Assembly: GCA_965247965.1 (NCBI GenBank)
Contig: OZ252053.1
Coordinates: 6,014,001 to 6,078,000, forward strand
Direction of reading: 5' to 3'
Length of the DNA stretch: 64,000 nt
Source: UBA7328 sp965247965
GTDB lineage: Bacteria; Bacteroidota; Bacteroidia; Chitinophagales; Saprospiraceae
The translations under genes and the position numbers were made by a program. Position 1 is the first letter of the stretch; each line of letters starts with the position of its first letter. Shown piece after piece: positions 37,791 through 47,120 of this stretch. Under the pieces are notes generated by a model, which was given only the letters and a program-made list of their open reading frames with translations, made no database searches and was not told the origin of the DNA.

Positions 37791-39362
37791 TCAAACCTTC
37801 ACCATCGCCTTAGTTCTTACTCCATCGCTACTCAAAATCCTGTAGAAATAATTGCCCGGCACCAGATCTGATCCGTTTACTTTTATTTCCGTATTCCCTT
37901 TGGGAATGTGCTGATTGGTTAGTACTTTGATTTCTCTACCTACCGAATCAAAAAGACTCACTTTGTAATGCCGCCCTGTAGATTGGACATTAATAGTAGT
38001 CGAATAGCTGAATGGATTGGGGAAATTATATGTGGGTACCTCTTCGATCGGGGGCACCGGTACATCGGGCACTTCATCGGTCGGTGTAGTTGTGCCGCAA
38101 GACTTGATAATCGGGATATAGGTAAAATCGTCGTAGAGGATCAATTTCACCTCTGTTTCTTCTACGCCAAACCAATCGATCAATATCGATCCGTAAATGC
38201 TCCTAAAGTCATATTGCATGGGCACCCCATCCTGTACCGAAGGATTATCCGGCAGATCGGGAGTAGTGCCAATGAAACCTGGATTGATGCAACTTCCAGC
38301 TACCATAAGCGGTGCTGCAGTACCGTGATCCGTTCCAAGACTGTCATTCGATCTGATCCTTCTACCGAACTCAGAGAAGGTCATTGTTATCACTTTTTCT
38401 TCTAACCCCAAAAGCGTAAGATCGTCCTGGAAGGCTTGCATTGCATCGGAGAGATTTTGAACCAACGTTGCATGACCACCTGTTGTCGTTTCTCCATCGA
38501 CTACTTGATTTGCATGAGTATCAAATCCTCCGATATTGGCTACATATACTTTGGTTTGAAGGCCTCCCGATATGAGCAAGGCGATCGTTTTGAGTTGTTG
38601 AGCGAGGTTAAATTCGCCGTACATATCGGACATATTGCTGCCATTTTCGGCCGCTTCGCTTATTGTGCTTCCGTAGGCGTTTGCTTGTTTGATGGCGACC
38701 CTGAGGAAATCCAATTCTTTGCCGTAAGGCGTGTTCGGAGTTTGGCCACCTCCCCCTTCCGCAAGTGGACTAAGCGAAAATGGGTCAGCAAGAGCCAAGC
38801 TGAAATTGGCAAGAGTACCCTGACAAGTTTCAGTTACTCCTGCTCCTATGGTAATAGCAAAGGGATCAGGGTTTTCGGTATTGGGATAGTCCACCGGAAA
38901 ATCGGGAAATCGATTCTCAAAATATCGCCCCAGCCATCCCGTCGTCCAGAATTCTTCAGCTGGCGAACCCGTCGTCCAAATATCGGTAGAACGGAAGTGC
39001 GACCTGTTCTGGTTGGGATAACCGGCATCGTGCACGACGGTCAGCTTGGCGTCATCATATAACGACTGCAATCCGCCCATATTTGGGTGAAAACCAATGT
39101 TGTCCTCGATTGTAAGTACTTGATTTTCAGGTACTACTACATTTGAGCGCACATTGGCCAATATATTGTATTTATCCAATGGAATGATCGTATTCAGCCC
39201 GTCATTCCCTCCATTCAGTTGGATCAAGACCAATACATTATCATTATCCGCAGCAAAGGAGTCGAAGAAAAAATTCCTGCCGATTGCCGATACAGGCATT
39301 CCATTAAGAAGGAGAGGAACGGAAACAAATGAACTACTTTGTAAAAATGATCTTCTTTTCAT
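37791..39362 (-). CDS. DUF1501 protein with T9SS sorting domain
   Basis: A 523-residue secreted protein. MKRRSFLQSSSFVSVPLLL is a Tat-like signal with the RRSFLQ motif. The DUF1501 body has LVLIQLNGGNDGLNTIIP, SHFRSTDIWTTG, GGFDTHANQ and SEFGRRIRSNDSLGTDHG, a sulfatase-like metal hydrolase fold. The last 85 residues form a T9SS type A sorting domain (FPNPFSYSTTINV...LVPGNYFYRILSSDG). It follows the DUF1800 gene by 81 bp, the usual operon pair. Substrate unknown. Confidence 0.9.
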   Translation of the reverse strand: MKRRSFLQSSSFVSVPLLLNGMPVSAIGRNFFFDSFAADNDNVLVLIQLNGGNDGLNTIIPLDKYNILANVRSNVVVPENQVLTIEDNIGFHPNMGGLQSLYDDAKLTVVHDAGYPNQNRSHFRSTDIWTTGSPAEEFWTTGWLGRYFENRFPDFPVDYPNTENPDPFAITIGAGVTETCQGTLANFSLALADPFSLSPLAEGGGGQTPNTPYGKELDFLRVAIKQANAYGSTISEAAENGSNMSDMYGEFNLAQQLKTIALLISGGLQTKVYVANIGGFDTHANQVVDGETTTGGHATLVQNLSDAMQAFQDDLTLLGLEEKVITMTFSEFGRRIRSNDSLGTDHGTAAPLMVAGSCINPGFIGTTPDLPDNPSVQDGVPMQYDFRSIYGSILIDWFGVEETEVKLILYDDFTYIPIIKSCGTTTPTDEVPDVPVPPIEEVPTYNFPNPFSYSTTINVQSTGRHYKVSLFDSVGREIKVLTNQHIPKGNTEIKVNGSDLVPGNYFYRILSSDGVRTKAMVKV

Positions 39363-40475
39363 TTTTTATTAATTTATATTTCTTTTTCATTTCAAATTTT
39401 GGAGACCACAAACTCCCCTCCTTTAGGAGGGGCTGGCGGAGGTTCAACTCAAATAATATTCAGGCATGCTCAAGACTGCGGCGAAAAACGTCCTCAACTT
39501 TTGATCAACCGACCGCCTTATTTCTTCGTTAGTCGGATCGTTGATGAACATTCCATATTCTACTGTCCATTCAAAGTCAGGAAGCCCTGGAATAAGGATC
39601 TCTTTCAAAAAATCCTTCTGCTCATCCGTAATCGGTTGGGGGAAGAGGTTGGCCACAAACTCGTCGATAAGGCTATTTGGGTCAAAAGGATCATTGAACT
39701 TTGAAATATAATCCAGGAGATCCACCGTCACATTAAAATCACCAAAGCGCACCTGACCGGATGCGATTAGGTTCGTCAGGTTCTGTCGAATGCCCAAGGT
39801 CACCGAACTGATCCATGTGCGGTAGAAAAGCGGTTCCTGGTAATACGCTTTCCAACCGGCCACATTAGGCGGCTCGAAATAGGCCATTTGTTGTCCTTCG
39901 AATGTAGTGCCGATTCTAAATAGAATTTGATACCTTCTCCTGAAGTCGTCTTCCGGTGGAAGGTTGATTTCATTTTGGATGAATAGATTGGCCATGAAGA
40001 CAAGCGGATTCTTGATCATCGGGCCGACACTGCAAATGTTAAAGAAGTGCTCGCTGCTAAGCAGAGTCCTTAGTGCCGGTTCGATCTCGTAATTATTATC
40101 TCTGAGCATTTTGGCCAATGGCTCTATTATGTCTTCTTCGACTTCGTCATTTATATCGTAATAAACGAACCACCGATAGAGCTTCCTGCTAATGAATTTG
40201 GATACTTCTTCCTGTTCGAATATGATGTCAATGAGGGTCTTGTATTCGTTCTCTCCCTGGTTGCTGATCTCGACGTTGTTAAATCGGTGAGATAATTGTT
40301 TCGTCGTTCGATCATGGCGATTGGGTATAAATCTTACTCCTGGTTCCGGCTGACCTTCTCGTCCTCCAAAGCCTATATCCCTCCAGCCAGTGAGCACCTT
40401 GGCCACTTCGACGACGTCGTCCTCGGTGAAGGTGGTGTAATCGCTCGGCCCGGCCAGTTCTCCTTTTCCTATGGT

Positions 40476-41789
40476 TACTCGTGTTGCGTAAAAGTTTTCA
40501 AACTTAACATAAGTGGTTGATTATAAACAGTATAGGAAGGTTTTTTGATTTTAGGACTTGAATATTTTGAGTGATTTTGGCTATGTTTTAACAAAACTAG
40601 CCAATGTATTCGGGAAAATATGTCTTTAGTCAAATCGTGTCCACCATTTCGAAGTATGAATTTCACAAATGTGTTGACAGATATAAAGGCGATTATCGAA
40701 CAAAAGATTTTAATTGCTGGCAACAATTTCTATACATGTTTTTCGGCCAGTTGACCTATCGAGAAGGAATTCGAGATATTATCAACTGCCTTGAAGCACA
40801 TAAAAATAAAGTCTATCATCTGGGTATCACACAAGTAGTTTCTAATAGTTCATTAACTCGAGCAAACGAGAATAGAGATTGGAGAATCTGGGCGGACTTT
40901 GCAAATTATCTTATCCAAATAGCACGCCCATTATATTTAAAAGATAATGAGTTTACGCTTGATTTAGACAATACTGTTTATGCACTGGATGCCTCAACCA
41001 TTGACTTATGCTTGAGTGTTTTTCCCTGGGCTAGATTTCGCAAGAAAAAGGGAGCGGTAAAACTTCACACGCTACTGGATTTACGGGGTAATATTCCCGT
41101 TTTCATAGCGATTACCGACGGTAAAGTACACGATGTCAACGTTTTAGATCAAATTATTTTCGAAGCTGGGGCATTTTATATTGTAGACAAAGGCTACTAC
41201 GACTTTGACCGATTGTATCAAATAGACCAGGCAAAATCCTTTTTCGTCATTCGTGCTAAACGAAATCTGAAGTTCAAACGAATATACTCTCGGCCAATCG
41301 ATAAATCACAAGGTTTGAAATGCGATCAAACCATAAAACTGACGGGTAAAAAAAGCGCCAAAATGTATCCGGACAAACTCAGAAGGGTCAAGTATTTTGA
41401 TGAAACAAAACCAAAGACTTATGTTTTCCTAACCAACAATTTTGAACTCGACGCTTTCACAATTACACTGCTTTACAAGAACAGATGGTACATAGAATTA
41501 TTCTTTAAGTGGATCAAGCAGCACCTTAAGATCAAAAAATTCTGGGGTCATTCTGAAAATGCAGTAAAAACACAAATATGGGTTGCGGTGTGCACCTATT
41601 TGCTTGTGGCCATAACGAAACAGCACATCAACTCAAAGCTGACCCTTTACGAAATATTACAAATTCTGAGCATTTCAGTTTTTGACAAAACACCTGTAAA
41701 TCAACTACTTATGAAAAAATACCATCCAACTATCCAAAATAAATTTCATAACCAATTGACTATCTTTGACTTATGACGCAACACTAGTG
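40476..41789 (+). mobile_element. IS4-family insertion sequence C (1314 bp)
   Basis: Ends TACTCGTGTTGCGTAAAAG and (complement) CACTAGTGTTGCGTCATAAG are inverted with few mismatches. The target TCCTATGGT is repeated at 40467-40475 and 41790-41798. The right end contains CACTAGTG, like the nearby palindromic elements. Confidence 0.92.
40604..41776 (+). CDS. IS4-family transposase (element C)
   Basis: A 390-residue transposase of the type common in Bacteroidota, with an N-terminal DUF4372-like region (RTKDFNCWQQFLYMFFGQLTYREGIRDI). D1 is in VYALDASTIDLCLS (about 129), D2 in YIVDKGYYDFDRL (about 197), and the Glu in YKNRWYIELFFKWIKQ with the Y-(2)-R-(3)-E-(6)-K pattern. No lesion is visible. Confidence 0.93.
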   Translation: MYSGKYVFSQIVSTISKYEFHKCVDRYKGDYRTKDFNCWQQFLYMFFGQLTYREGIRDIINCLEAHKNKVYHLGITQVVSNSSLTRANENRDWRIWADFANYLIQIARPLYLKDNEFTLDLDNTVYALDASTIDLCLSVFPWARFRKKKGAVKLHTLLDLRGNIPVFIAITDGKVHDVNVLDQIIFEAGAFYIVDKGYYDFDRLYQIDQAKSFFVIRAKRNLKFKRIYSRPIDKSQGLKCDQTIKLTGKKSAKMYPDKLRRVKYFDETKPKTYVFLTNNFELDAFTITLLYKNRWYIELFFKWIKQHLKIKKFWGHSENAVKTQIWVAVCTYLLVAITKQHINSKLTLYEILQILSISVFDKTPVNQLLMKKYHPTIQNKFHNQLTIFDL

Positions 41790-42476
41790 TCCTATGGTAA
41801 ATAATTCCAATAATTCGCGAGCGTAGTTTTCATTCGGAGCCTGGTTGGCATTTTGATTGCCATTCAGATAGCGGAGCATCGCAGGATCGATGGTGACAAA
41901 ATCCACGACCTCTTTAAAATTGCCTAAGGCATTCTCTCGAAGCATAGTGATGTATTTGTACATAAAGTTGGGGTCACGCACCACACTGAACTGTGTCACG
42001 AAGTGATTATGCCAGAAGAGGGTCATCTGCTCTCTGATGTTCAGACCTCCTGAAATGACGAGGTCAAATTGCCAAACATTGAGTGAGCGTCGGCGGGAAT
42101 TGGTGATCATATTTGCGTTATCGCCTCTCGCTACAGGTTTGTTCACCCACGATTCGCCAATTGGTACATTGGGATCATTTTCGAAAAAGTAATTTATTGG
42201 TTCGGCTGGGAGGTCTTGTTTTGTGAACAGATTGTCAATGACCGTTTCCAGAGATAAGGCAGCTACTTCTTTGATCTGATCTCCTGTCGCTCCGAAGGTC
42301 GCCCTTCTGAGCAAATGGGCAGCGGTATCAAAGTTCCATTCCCCGGAATATTTTTCCAGGCCCCCTGTACCTTCTCCGGCAGGAGGCAGGCCGAAGGCCG
42401 AAGTCGATAAGTGCTTTTTCTGTATAGCGGTTTTGTTGATTCCTAAGATTGATCTGCGAGAGTATGTTTGTACCAT

Positions 42477-42800
42477 ATGCTTTGATTTTGGAGCGTTTTA
42501 CATTGGTTTTGACTTTTGATTTTGTGGATGGTTTAATTTAATCCTAATATTCCGATGATAATCGGAATCGTCACCCAAAGGATGCCTGCCTGGCCGTCAG
42601 ACGGGGAAAATTCCTTTGAATTTTCCAGGAGTCTTTTATATATAAAGAGATGTGGTGGGTTTTGTACTGGGTTTTAGAGAGGACTTTGACGGTTACTGTC
42701 AGTTTAGAGCTAATTCTATCCATAGTCATTTGATATTATCAGTTTTGCTGTCTAAATAATGGATTGAAATTCGAGTAATTCGAATTTATAATTGCCAGCA
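42477..42800. other. Spacer upstream of DUF1800 gene, no gene seen
   Basis: Contains the hairpin ATTCCGAT-GA-TAATCGGAAT near 42549-42568, a copy of the short hairpin family word (GCCTGCCTGGCCGTCAGACGGG near 42583), and TTGAATTTTCC-type palindromes at about 42607. It probably includes the DUF1800 promoter. Confidence 0.5.
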
Positions 42801-43261
42801 ACTAGTGCTTTGGGAACGAAGTCCTTGAACGTTTTAAAAGTTGCTGGTTGCCGGTTGTTTGTTGCTGGTTCCCTAACAAACAACTATCAACGAACAACAG
42901 CCAACCGTTTAAGTAAATGGTCAAGTATTTAGTTCCTGACGCACTAGTGGTTCAGGAACTAAGTTCATGAATATCTTAAAAGTTGATAGTTGTCGGTTGT
43001 TTGTTGCTTGTTCCCCAACTATCAACTATCAACTATCAACGAACAACAATCAACAGTTGAATAAATGCTCAAGTATTTAGTTCCTGACGCACTAGTGCAT
43101 TAGGCATTAAGTAATGAACCTCATAAACAAAGTTATTTTTCTTCTGATCAAGGCGGAAAAACCGGAGTTATGCCTAAGCATAATGAGGATTTTTCCAACG
43201 CCGAGCAGGAGGAAAAGAACAAGTTTCATGGGGGTCAGGATTTAGTGCCTGGTGCACTAGT
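42801..43261. repeat. Three palindromic elements sharing ACTAGT ends (array 2)
   Basis: Units: 42801-42948 (148 bp, closely similar to unit 2 of array 1), 42943-43096 (154 bp) and 43091-43261 (171 bp). Neighbours share one ACTAGT. The outer 20 bp of each arm (ACTAGTGC..., GG.A...AA) are conserved, while the interior hairpin differs in each unit. No coding potential. Confidence 0.87.
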
Positions 43262-43279
43262 GCGAGCCTTCATCTCCAC

Positions 43280-43603
43280 TCAGGAAAACTCCTTTTTACC
43301 TTCAGAAAGTTGAATGCCGAGTCTACTATTTTCCTTCTGACTCGTAATCCACAGATCATAAGTATTCTGCATATTTAGCCAAAATTCAGAAGTAGTATTG
43401 AATGCCTCGGACAGACGCATTGCCATGTCCGCACTTACACCATTATGGCCGTTAATAAACTCGGATACCGTATTTCTCGAAAAGCCAAGGCCTTTAGCAA
43501 CCTCGGTTATCGTAAGTTGCAAAGGTTCGATCAATTCTTCCTTTAGCACTTCTCCGGGGTGTGGCGGGGAATGCATTCTGTATGCTTTACTGTCCATACT
43601 CAC
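43280..43603 (-). CDS. higA: HigA-type antitoxin, apparently orphan
   Basis: A 107-residue XRE-family protein with the HigA arrangement: HPGEVLKEELIEPLQLTITEVAKGLGFSRNTVSEFINGHNGVSADMAMRLSEAFNTTSEFWLNMQ. The HTH spans about 30-60. HigB toxin normally lies directly upstream, but upstream here (43604-43748) is only a spacer to a divergent gene. It may repress its own promoter or neutralise a toxin elsewhere. Confidence 0.88.
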   Translation of the reverse strand: MSMDSKAYRMHSPPHPGEVLKEELIEPLQLTITEVAKGLGFSRNTVSEFINGHNGVSADMAMRLSEAFNTTSEFWLNMQNTYDLWITSQKENSRLGIQLSEGKKEFS

Positions 43604-43720
43604 CTATTTATTTTAATGTTTAAAAGTAAGTGCGATTCAGGAAATATAGGCGCAAATTGCAGTGGCCTAAGAAAAATTAGGGCATACTTCCGAATTCACT
43701 TACTTCATACAAATAATTCC

Positions 43721-43728
43721 TATTTTTG
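43721..43728 (+). promoter_or_regulatory. Possible -7 box TATTTTTG
   Basis: Matches TAnnTTTG 20 bp before the ATG of the beta-helix gene. No convincing TTG -33 element at the usual spacing. Confidence 0.3.
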
Positions 43729-43748
43729 AAAAACAAAACCGCTGAAAA

Positions 43749-45011
43749 ATGAAGTTCTATATCTTCTATTCATTACTCTTGATTTCTCTTTTTATAATTT
43801 CCTGCAAATTCTCTCCATCCGGCCCTATTACAATGAATCCCGAAGAAGTAGAATCCACCCTACAAAAAAGACTAATCGAAGCCACAGATGGCGAGACCAT
43901 CCTCCTTCCCGAAGGCATATTCTCTTTTAAAAGAGGCCTGTCTTTCATCGACATACCCAATGTCACGATAAAAGGAATGGGTATGAAAAAAACGATTCTT
44001 TCTTTCAAAGAGCAGATCGAAGGAGCCGAAGGATTGAGCATAAAAAATGCAAAGAACATCAGTATCGAAGGACTCGCTATCGCCGACTCGAAAGGAGATG
44101 CCTTGAAACTGCACGAATGTGTCAACGTCATTATTAGAGACGTGGAAGCCACATGGACAGATGGAGCCAAAGAGACCAATGGCGCCTACGGGCTGTATCC
44201 TGTTTCCTGCCAAAAAGTATTGATGGAAAAATGCGAGGCATCATTTGCTATGGATGCCGGAATCTATATCGGACAATCGCGAGACGTGGTCATCCGGAAC
44301 AACTACGCTCACCACAACGTGGCCGGAATTGAAATAGAAAACACACAAAGAGGAGAAGTGTACGACAACGTATCGCGGAATAATGCAGGCGGATTATTGA
44401 TCTTCGATATGCCTGGACTTCCGCAGGCCAATGGATTTGATATTAAGGTTTTTGACAATTTAGTGGAAGACAACAATGGCCCCAATTGCTCCAAACCAGG
44501 CACAGTAGTCAATACACTTTCTCCGGGTACAGGAATGCTCGTGATGGCTCATCGCGACGTAGAAGTTTATAACAATACCATCAAAAACCACAAGACATCG
44601 GGCATAGGTTTTGCCAGTTGGCTATTTACAGGTGATACAAAAGAGTACAAAGATTACGACCCTTATAATACGAATATAAGTGTGTACAGCAATACCATAG
44701 AAGGCACAAGCGGGCCGTGTGATACTACGACCGATTTTGGCAAACTGTTCACCGCACTTTTCGGAGGTAGGGCCTTCGATATTATGATCGACGGGATATT
44801 CAAACCGGGGACTTTGGATGAAAATGGGAAACCAACGAATATTTGTATTAAGGACAATGGAGAAAATTTGTCCTTTGTAAATCTCAATGCAGGCATGGGC
44901 GGTTCACCAGAAGAAATGGCGGCGAATATGAGTATAGATATGTCGGTATTTGATTGTGAGATGCCTACAATTGATTTGGGAGAATTTGATGATTGGATTG
45001 TCGGGAATTAA
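43749..45011 (+). CDS. Parallel beta-helix lipoprotein (TIGR03805-like)
   Basis: A 420-residue lipoprotein; the lipobox ends in IISC (C20). Residues about 70-330 are right-handed beta-helix coils with repeated NVxIxxxxx and Asn/Gly turns (for example VVIRNNYAHHNVAGIEIENTQRGEVYDNVSRNNAGG). Such proteins bind or cleave polysaccharides. In other genomes this beta-helix family occurs beside a diheme cytochrome of the SO2930 type, as here at 47121, though a group II intron now lies between them. Substrate unknown. Confidence 0.85.
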   Translation: MKFYIFYSLLLISLFIISCKFSPSGPITMNPEEVESTLQKRLIEATDGETILLPEGIFSFKRGLSFIDIPNVTIKGMGMKKTILSFKEQIEGAEGLSIKNAKNISIEGLAIADSKGDALKLHECVNVIIRDVEATWTDGAKETNGAYGLYPVSCQKVLMEKCEASFAMDAGIYIGQSRDVVIRNNYAHHNVAGIEIENTQRGEVYDNVSRNNAGGLLIFDMPGLPQANGFDIKVFDNLVEDNNGPNCSKPGTVVNTLSPGTGMLVMAHRDVEVYNNTIKNHKTSGIGFASWLFTGDTKEYKDYDPYNTNISVYSNTIEGTSGPCDTTTDFGKLFTALFGGRAFDIMIDGIFKPGTLDENGKPTNICIKDNGENLSFVNLNAGMGGSPEEMAANMSIDMSVFDCEMPTIDLGEFDDWIVGN

Positions 45012-45465
45012 TATTGGAAATTTGCCTTCGGCAAAAGTAAGTTGTCACAGATTACGCAGATTCCACGGATAGAATGCCTCAATAACTTGGTCCGTAAATA
45101 TTTGCAAGGCAAATAATCTGAGTAATTCGTGAAATCCGGTACGCCATGAAGCGTACGTGTATAAATACTTAAAGTCCCAATAGTATGCAAGGACTATACA
45201 GGAAAATTTGCCGTTCACCCTGAAGCAGCCGTGAGGTACATGGAGGAAACGAAATGTGCTAAGTTCATGGTAAGCGTCTGAGTAAGCCGCAGCGAAAGCG
45301 AATCCAGTAAGGCCTCGTTACACATTGATAGTGGTCAACCTACCGGATATGGTGAAACCTGATACTCTCATCGAGGCAACGGCAACGCACAGATGAGGGG
45401 CTATCCGGGGTAAGATGGAGTGGCGTGCTTGGAACGGGACGCGTATGAACATGGGAGGCCCTAAC

Positions 45466-45491
45466 ATAACTCGTGCCGCGTTACGCGGTAT
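45466..45491. repeat. 26-bp foreign sequence, copy 2 (inside group II intron RNA)
   Basis: Identical to 16245-16270 in the same orientation on the + strand. It falls between CCTAAC and TCCATTAGCCG, a stretch that appears continuous in related introns from memory, so it looks inserted and may disturb folding. Confidence 0.8.
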
Positions 45492-45693
45492 TCCATTAGC
45501 CGTGGGATGATGAGGGATTCGGAGATGCCCATAGTAGTGAAGATGATAAGGACAACACAACCTTGTTGGAGTGAAGGGGCATTACTAGCAGAAGAAGCAT
45601 TCGAACAACAACTGAACTATCAAATTGACGAAAAGTAATCAGAAAAAGATACGAATAGTACAAGGAGCACTATGGCCAAAGAGGCGAAGTGAA

Positions 45694-47001
45694 ATGAGTA
45701 CTATGGAACGCGTACAGGAGTTGCAGAGAAAGCTATATCTCAAAGCCAGGCGGGAGAAAGGATACCGGTTTTATATACTGTATGACAAGGTATTTCTGGA
45801 CTATGTTCTGGTAGAGTCGTACAAAGGAGTAAAAGAAAATGGAGGGGCACCTGGAGTGGATGGACAAACGTTTAAGGATATAGAGGAAAAAGGGTTGGAG
45901 AAGTTTCTAACGGAGCTAAAAGAAGCACTACGGAAGCGGACGTACAAGCCACAGCCAGTAAGACGAGTACATATACCGAAAGCAAACGGAAAGACCAGGC
46001 CATTAGGGATACCGACGATAAGAGATCGGGTAGCCCAAATGGCATGTAAGATGGTAATAGAGCCGTTATTTGAAGCCGATTTTGAAGACAGTTCACATGG
46101 ATTTAGACCAAAGCGATCAGCGAGTGATGCGATCAGGGATATAAAGACAAATCTCCATGAAGGAAAGACGGAGGTGTATGACGCCGATCTGAGCAAATAC
46201 TTTGACACGATACCGCATGATCGGTTGATAAGGGTATTAAAACTGCGCATATCCGATAATCGGATTATCGATCTGATAAAGTTATGGTTGAAGACACCAT
46301 ACGTTGAGGAAGGTAAGATGAAAGGAGGAAAGCGCAACAAAGTAGGAACTCCACAAGGCGGAGTAATATCACCGTTATTATCCAATATCTACTTACATCT
46401 ATTGGACAGAATAGTGAATAACAAAAAGAGTATATTCACCCAACAAGGAGTGAAGATAGTGAGGTATGCAGATGATTTTGTACTAATGGGAAAGGAGATA
46501 GGAGAGGAAGTGTTAAAGAAGCTGATGAGCATAGTGGATCGAATGGGTCTAAAGATCAACGAAGAAAAGAGTAAGATGGTGAAAGCGAAGAAAGAACCAT
46601 TACACTTTTTAGGATTCACGATCAGATATGACAGATGCTTGTTCAATAAAGGCAAACATTATTGGCATATCAAACCAAGTGAGAAGTCAAGTAAGCGGTT
46701 GCGCGGAAAGATAAGTTCAAAGCTTAAAGAAATTGGACATTATCCACCTCAAGGAGTTGCAAAAGAACTTAACATAATCATGATGGGTTGGCTGAACTAC
46801 TATGATGTAAGAGGATTAAGCTACACTCAGATGGTCAGGAAAGAACTAATGTGGTATCTGAAAGGTAGGCTATACCGTTACTATAATCGGAAAAGTCAGC
46901 GAAGGAGTCGCCTGTCTGGTTCACAGGCATTTGAATTATTATTGAGACATGGTATGGTCAATCCATACAAGTCATCCGGGCTGACACCGCGAATACTGTG
47001 A
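45694..47001 (+). CDS. ltrA: Group II intron reverse transcriptase/maturase
   Basis: About 435 residues from ATG 45694; the frame is open to 45625, which would add 23 residues. The order of motifs is GGAPGVDG, RPLGIPTIRDRVAQM, HGFRPKRSASDAI, DADLSKYFDTIPHDRL, GTPQGGVISPLLSN and the catalytic VRYADDFVLM. A maturase domain with MGWLNYYDVRG follows. It belongs to a different group II lineage from the protein at 21041; the two share only the core motifs. Confidence 0.95.
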   Translation: MSTMERVQELQRKLYLKARREKGYRFYILYDKVFLDYVLVESYKGVKENGGAPGVDGQTFKDIEEKGLEKFLTELKEALRKRTYKPQPVRRVHIPKANGKTRPLGIPTIRDRVAQMACKMVIEPLFEADFEDSSHGFRPKRSASDAIRDIKTNLHEGKTEVYDADLSKYFDTIPHDRLIRVLKLRISDNRIIDLIKLWLKTPYVEEGKMKGGKRNKVGTPQGGVISPLLSNIYLHLLDRIVNNKKSIFTQQGVKIVRYADDFVLMGKEIGEEVLKKLMSIVDRMGLKINEEKSKMVKAKKEPLHFLGFTIRYDRCLFNKGKHYWHIKPSEKSSKRLRGKISSKLKEIGHYPPQGVAKELNIIMMGWLNYYDVRGLSYTQMVRKELMWYLKGRLYRYYNRKSQRRSRLSGSQAFELLLRHGMVNPYKSSGLTPRIL

Positions 47002-47018
47002 GACGAAACTGTTCAGGA

Positions 47019-47052
47019 AAGCCGTATGCGGGAAAACCGCACGTACGGTTTG
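47019..47052 (+). ncRNA. Group II intron 2 domain V
   Basis: A 34-nt hairpin AAGCCGTATGCGG...CCGCACGTACGGTTTG, 17 bp after the maturase stop, followed by a domain VI-like stem (GAAGCGAA...TTCGCTTC). Confidence 0.85.
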
Positions 47053-47120
47053 ATGAGGGGGTGAAGCGAAGTGGATTTGTTCTTTCGCTTCATTCTACTC
47101 TACTGGCCTTTTATTTATAA

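Larger units (their letters stand above)
39444..42476 (-). pseudogene. DUF1800 protein split by an IS4-family element
   Basis: The N-terminal part (42476 to 41799) contains the DUF1800 hallmarks AAHLLRRATFGAT, MTLFWHNHFVTQ and NENYARELLELFTIG. The C-terminal part (40475 to 39444) continues with GKGEL, VAKVLTGWRDIGF, HDRTTKQL and PPNVAGWKAYY. Joining 41799 to 40475 gives one frame of 569 residues. The split comes from an IS4 element with 9-bp target duplication. These proteins are secreted and co-encoded with DUF1501; biochemical role unknown. Confidence 0.92.
45157..47104 (+). mobile_element. Group II intron 2 with reverse transcriptase
   Basis: The proposed 5' end GTGTATAAATACTTAAAGTCC starts at 45157; the 3' end lies just after the domain VI stem, near 47095-47104, so both are approximate. 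A TATGCAAGG-to-ACATGGGAGGCCC ribozyme region precedes the gene. A 26-bp foreign sequence sits in the ribozyme at 45466-45491. The intron lies between two genes and leaves both intact. Confidence 0.83.

Noticed and set aside
39410..39440. Hairpin CCCCTCCTTTAGGAGGGG between DUF1800 and DUF1501 genes as a terminator
   Set aside because: It lies within a same-strand gene pair usually co-expressed and lacks a T run in the transcribed direction, so I do not call it.
42801..43261. Possible CRISPR array
   Set aside because: Repeats are long palindromes sharing 6-bp joints, with no constant 25-40 bp repeat, no regular unique spacers and no cas genes.
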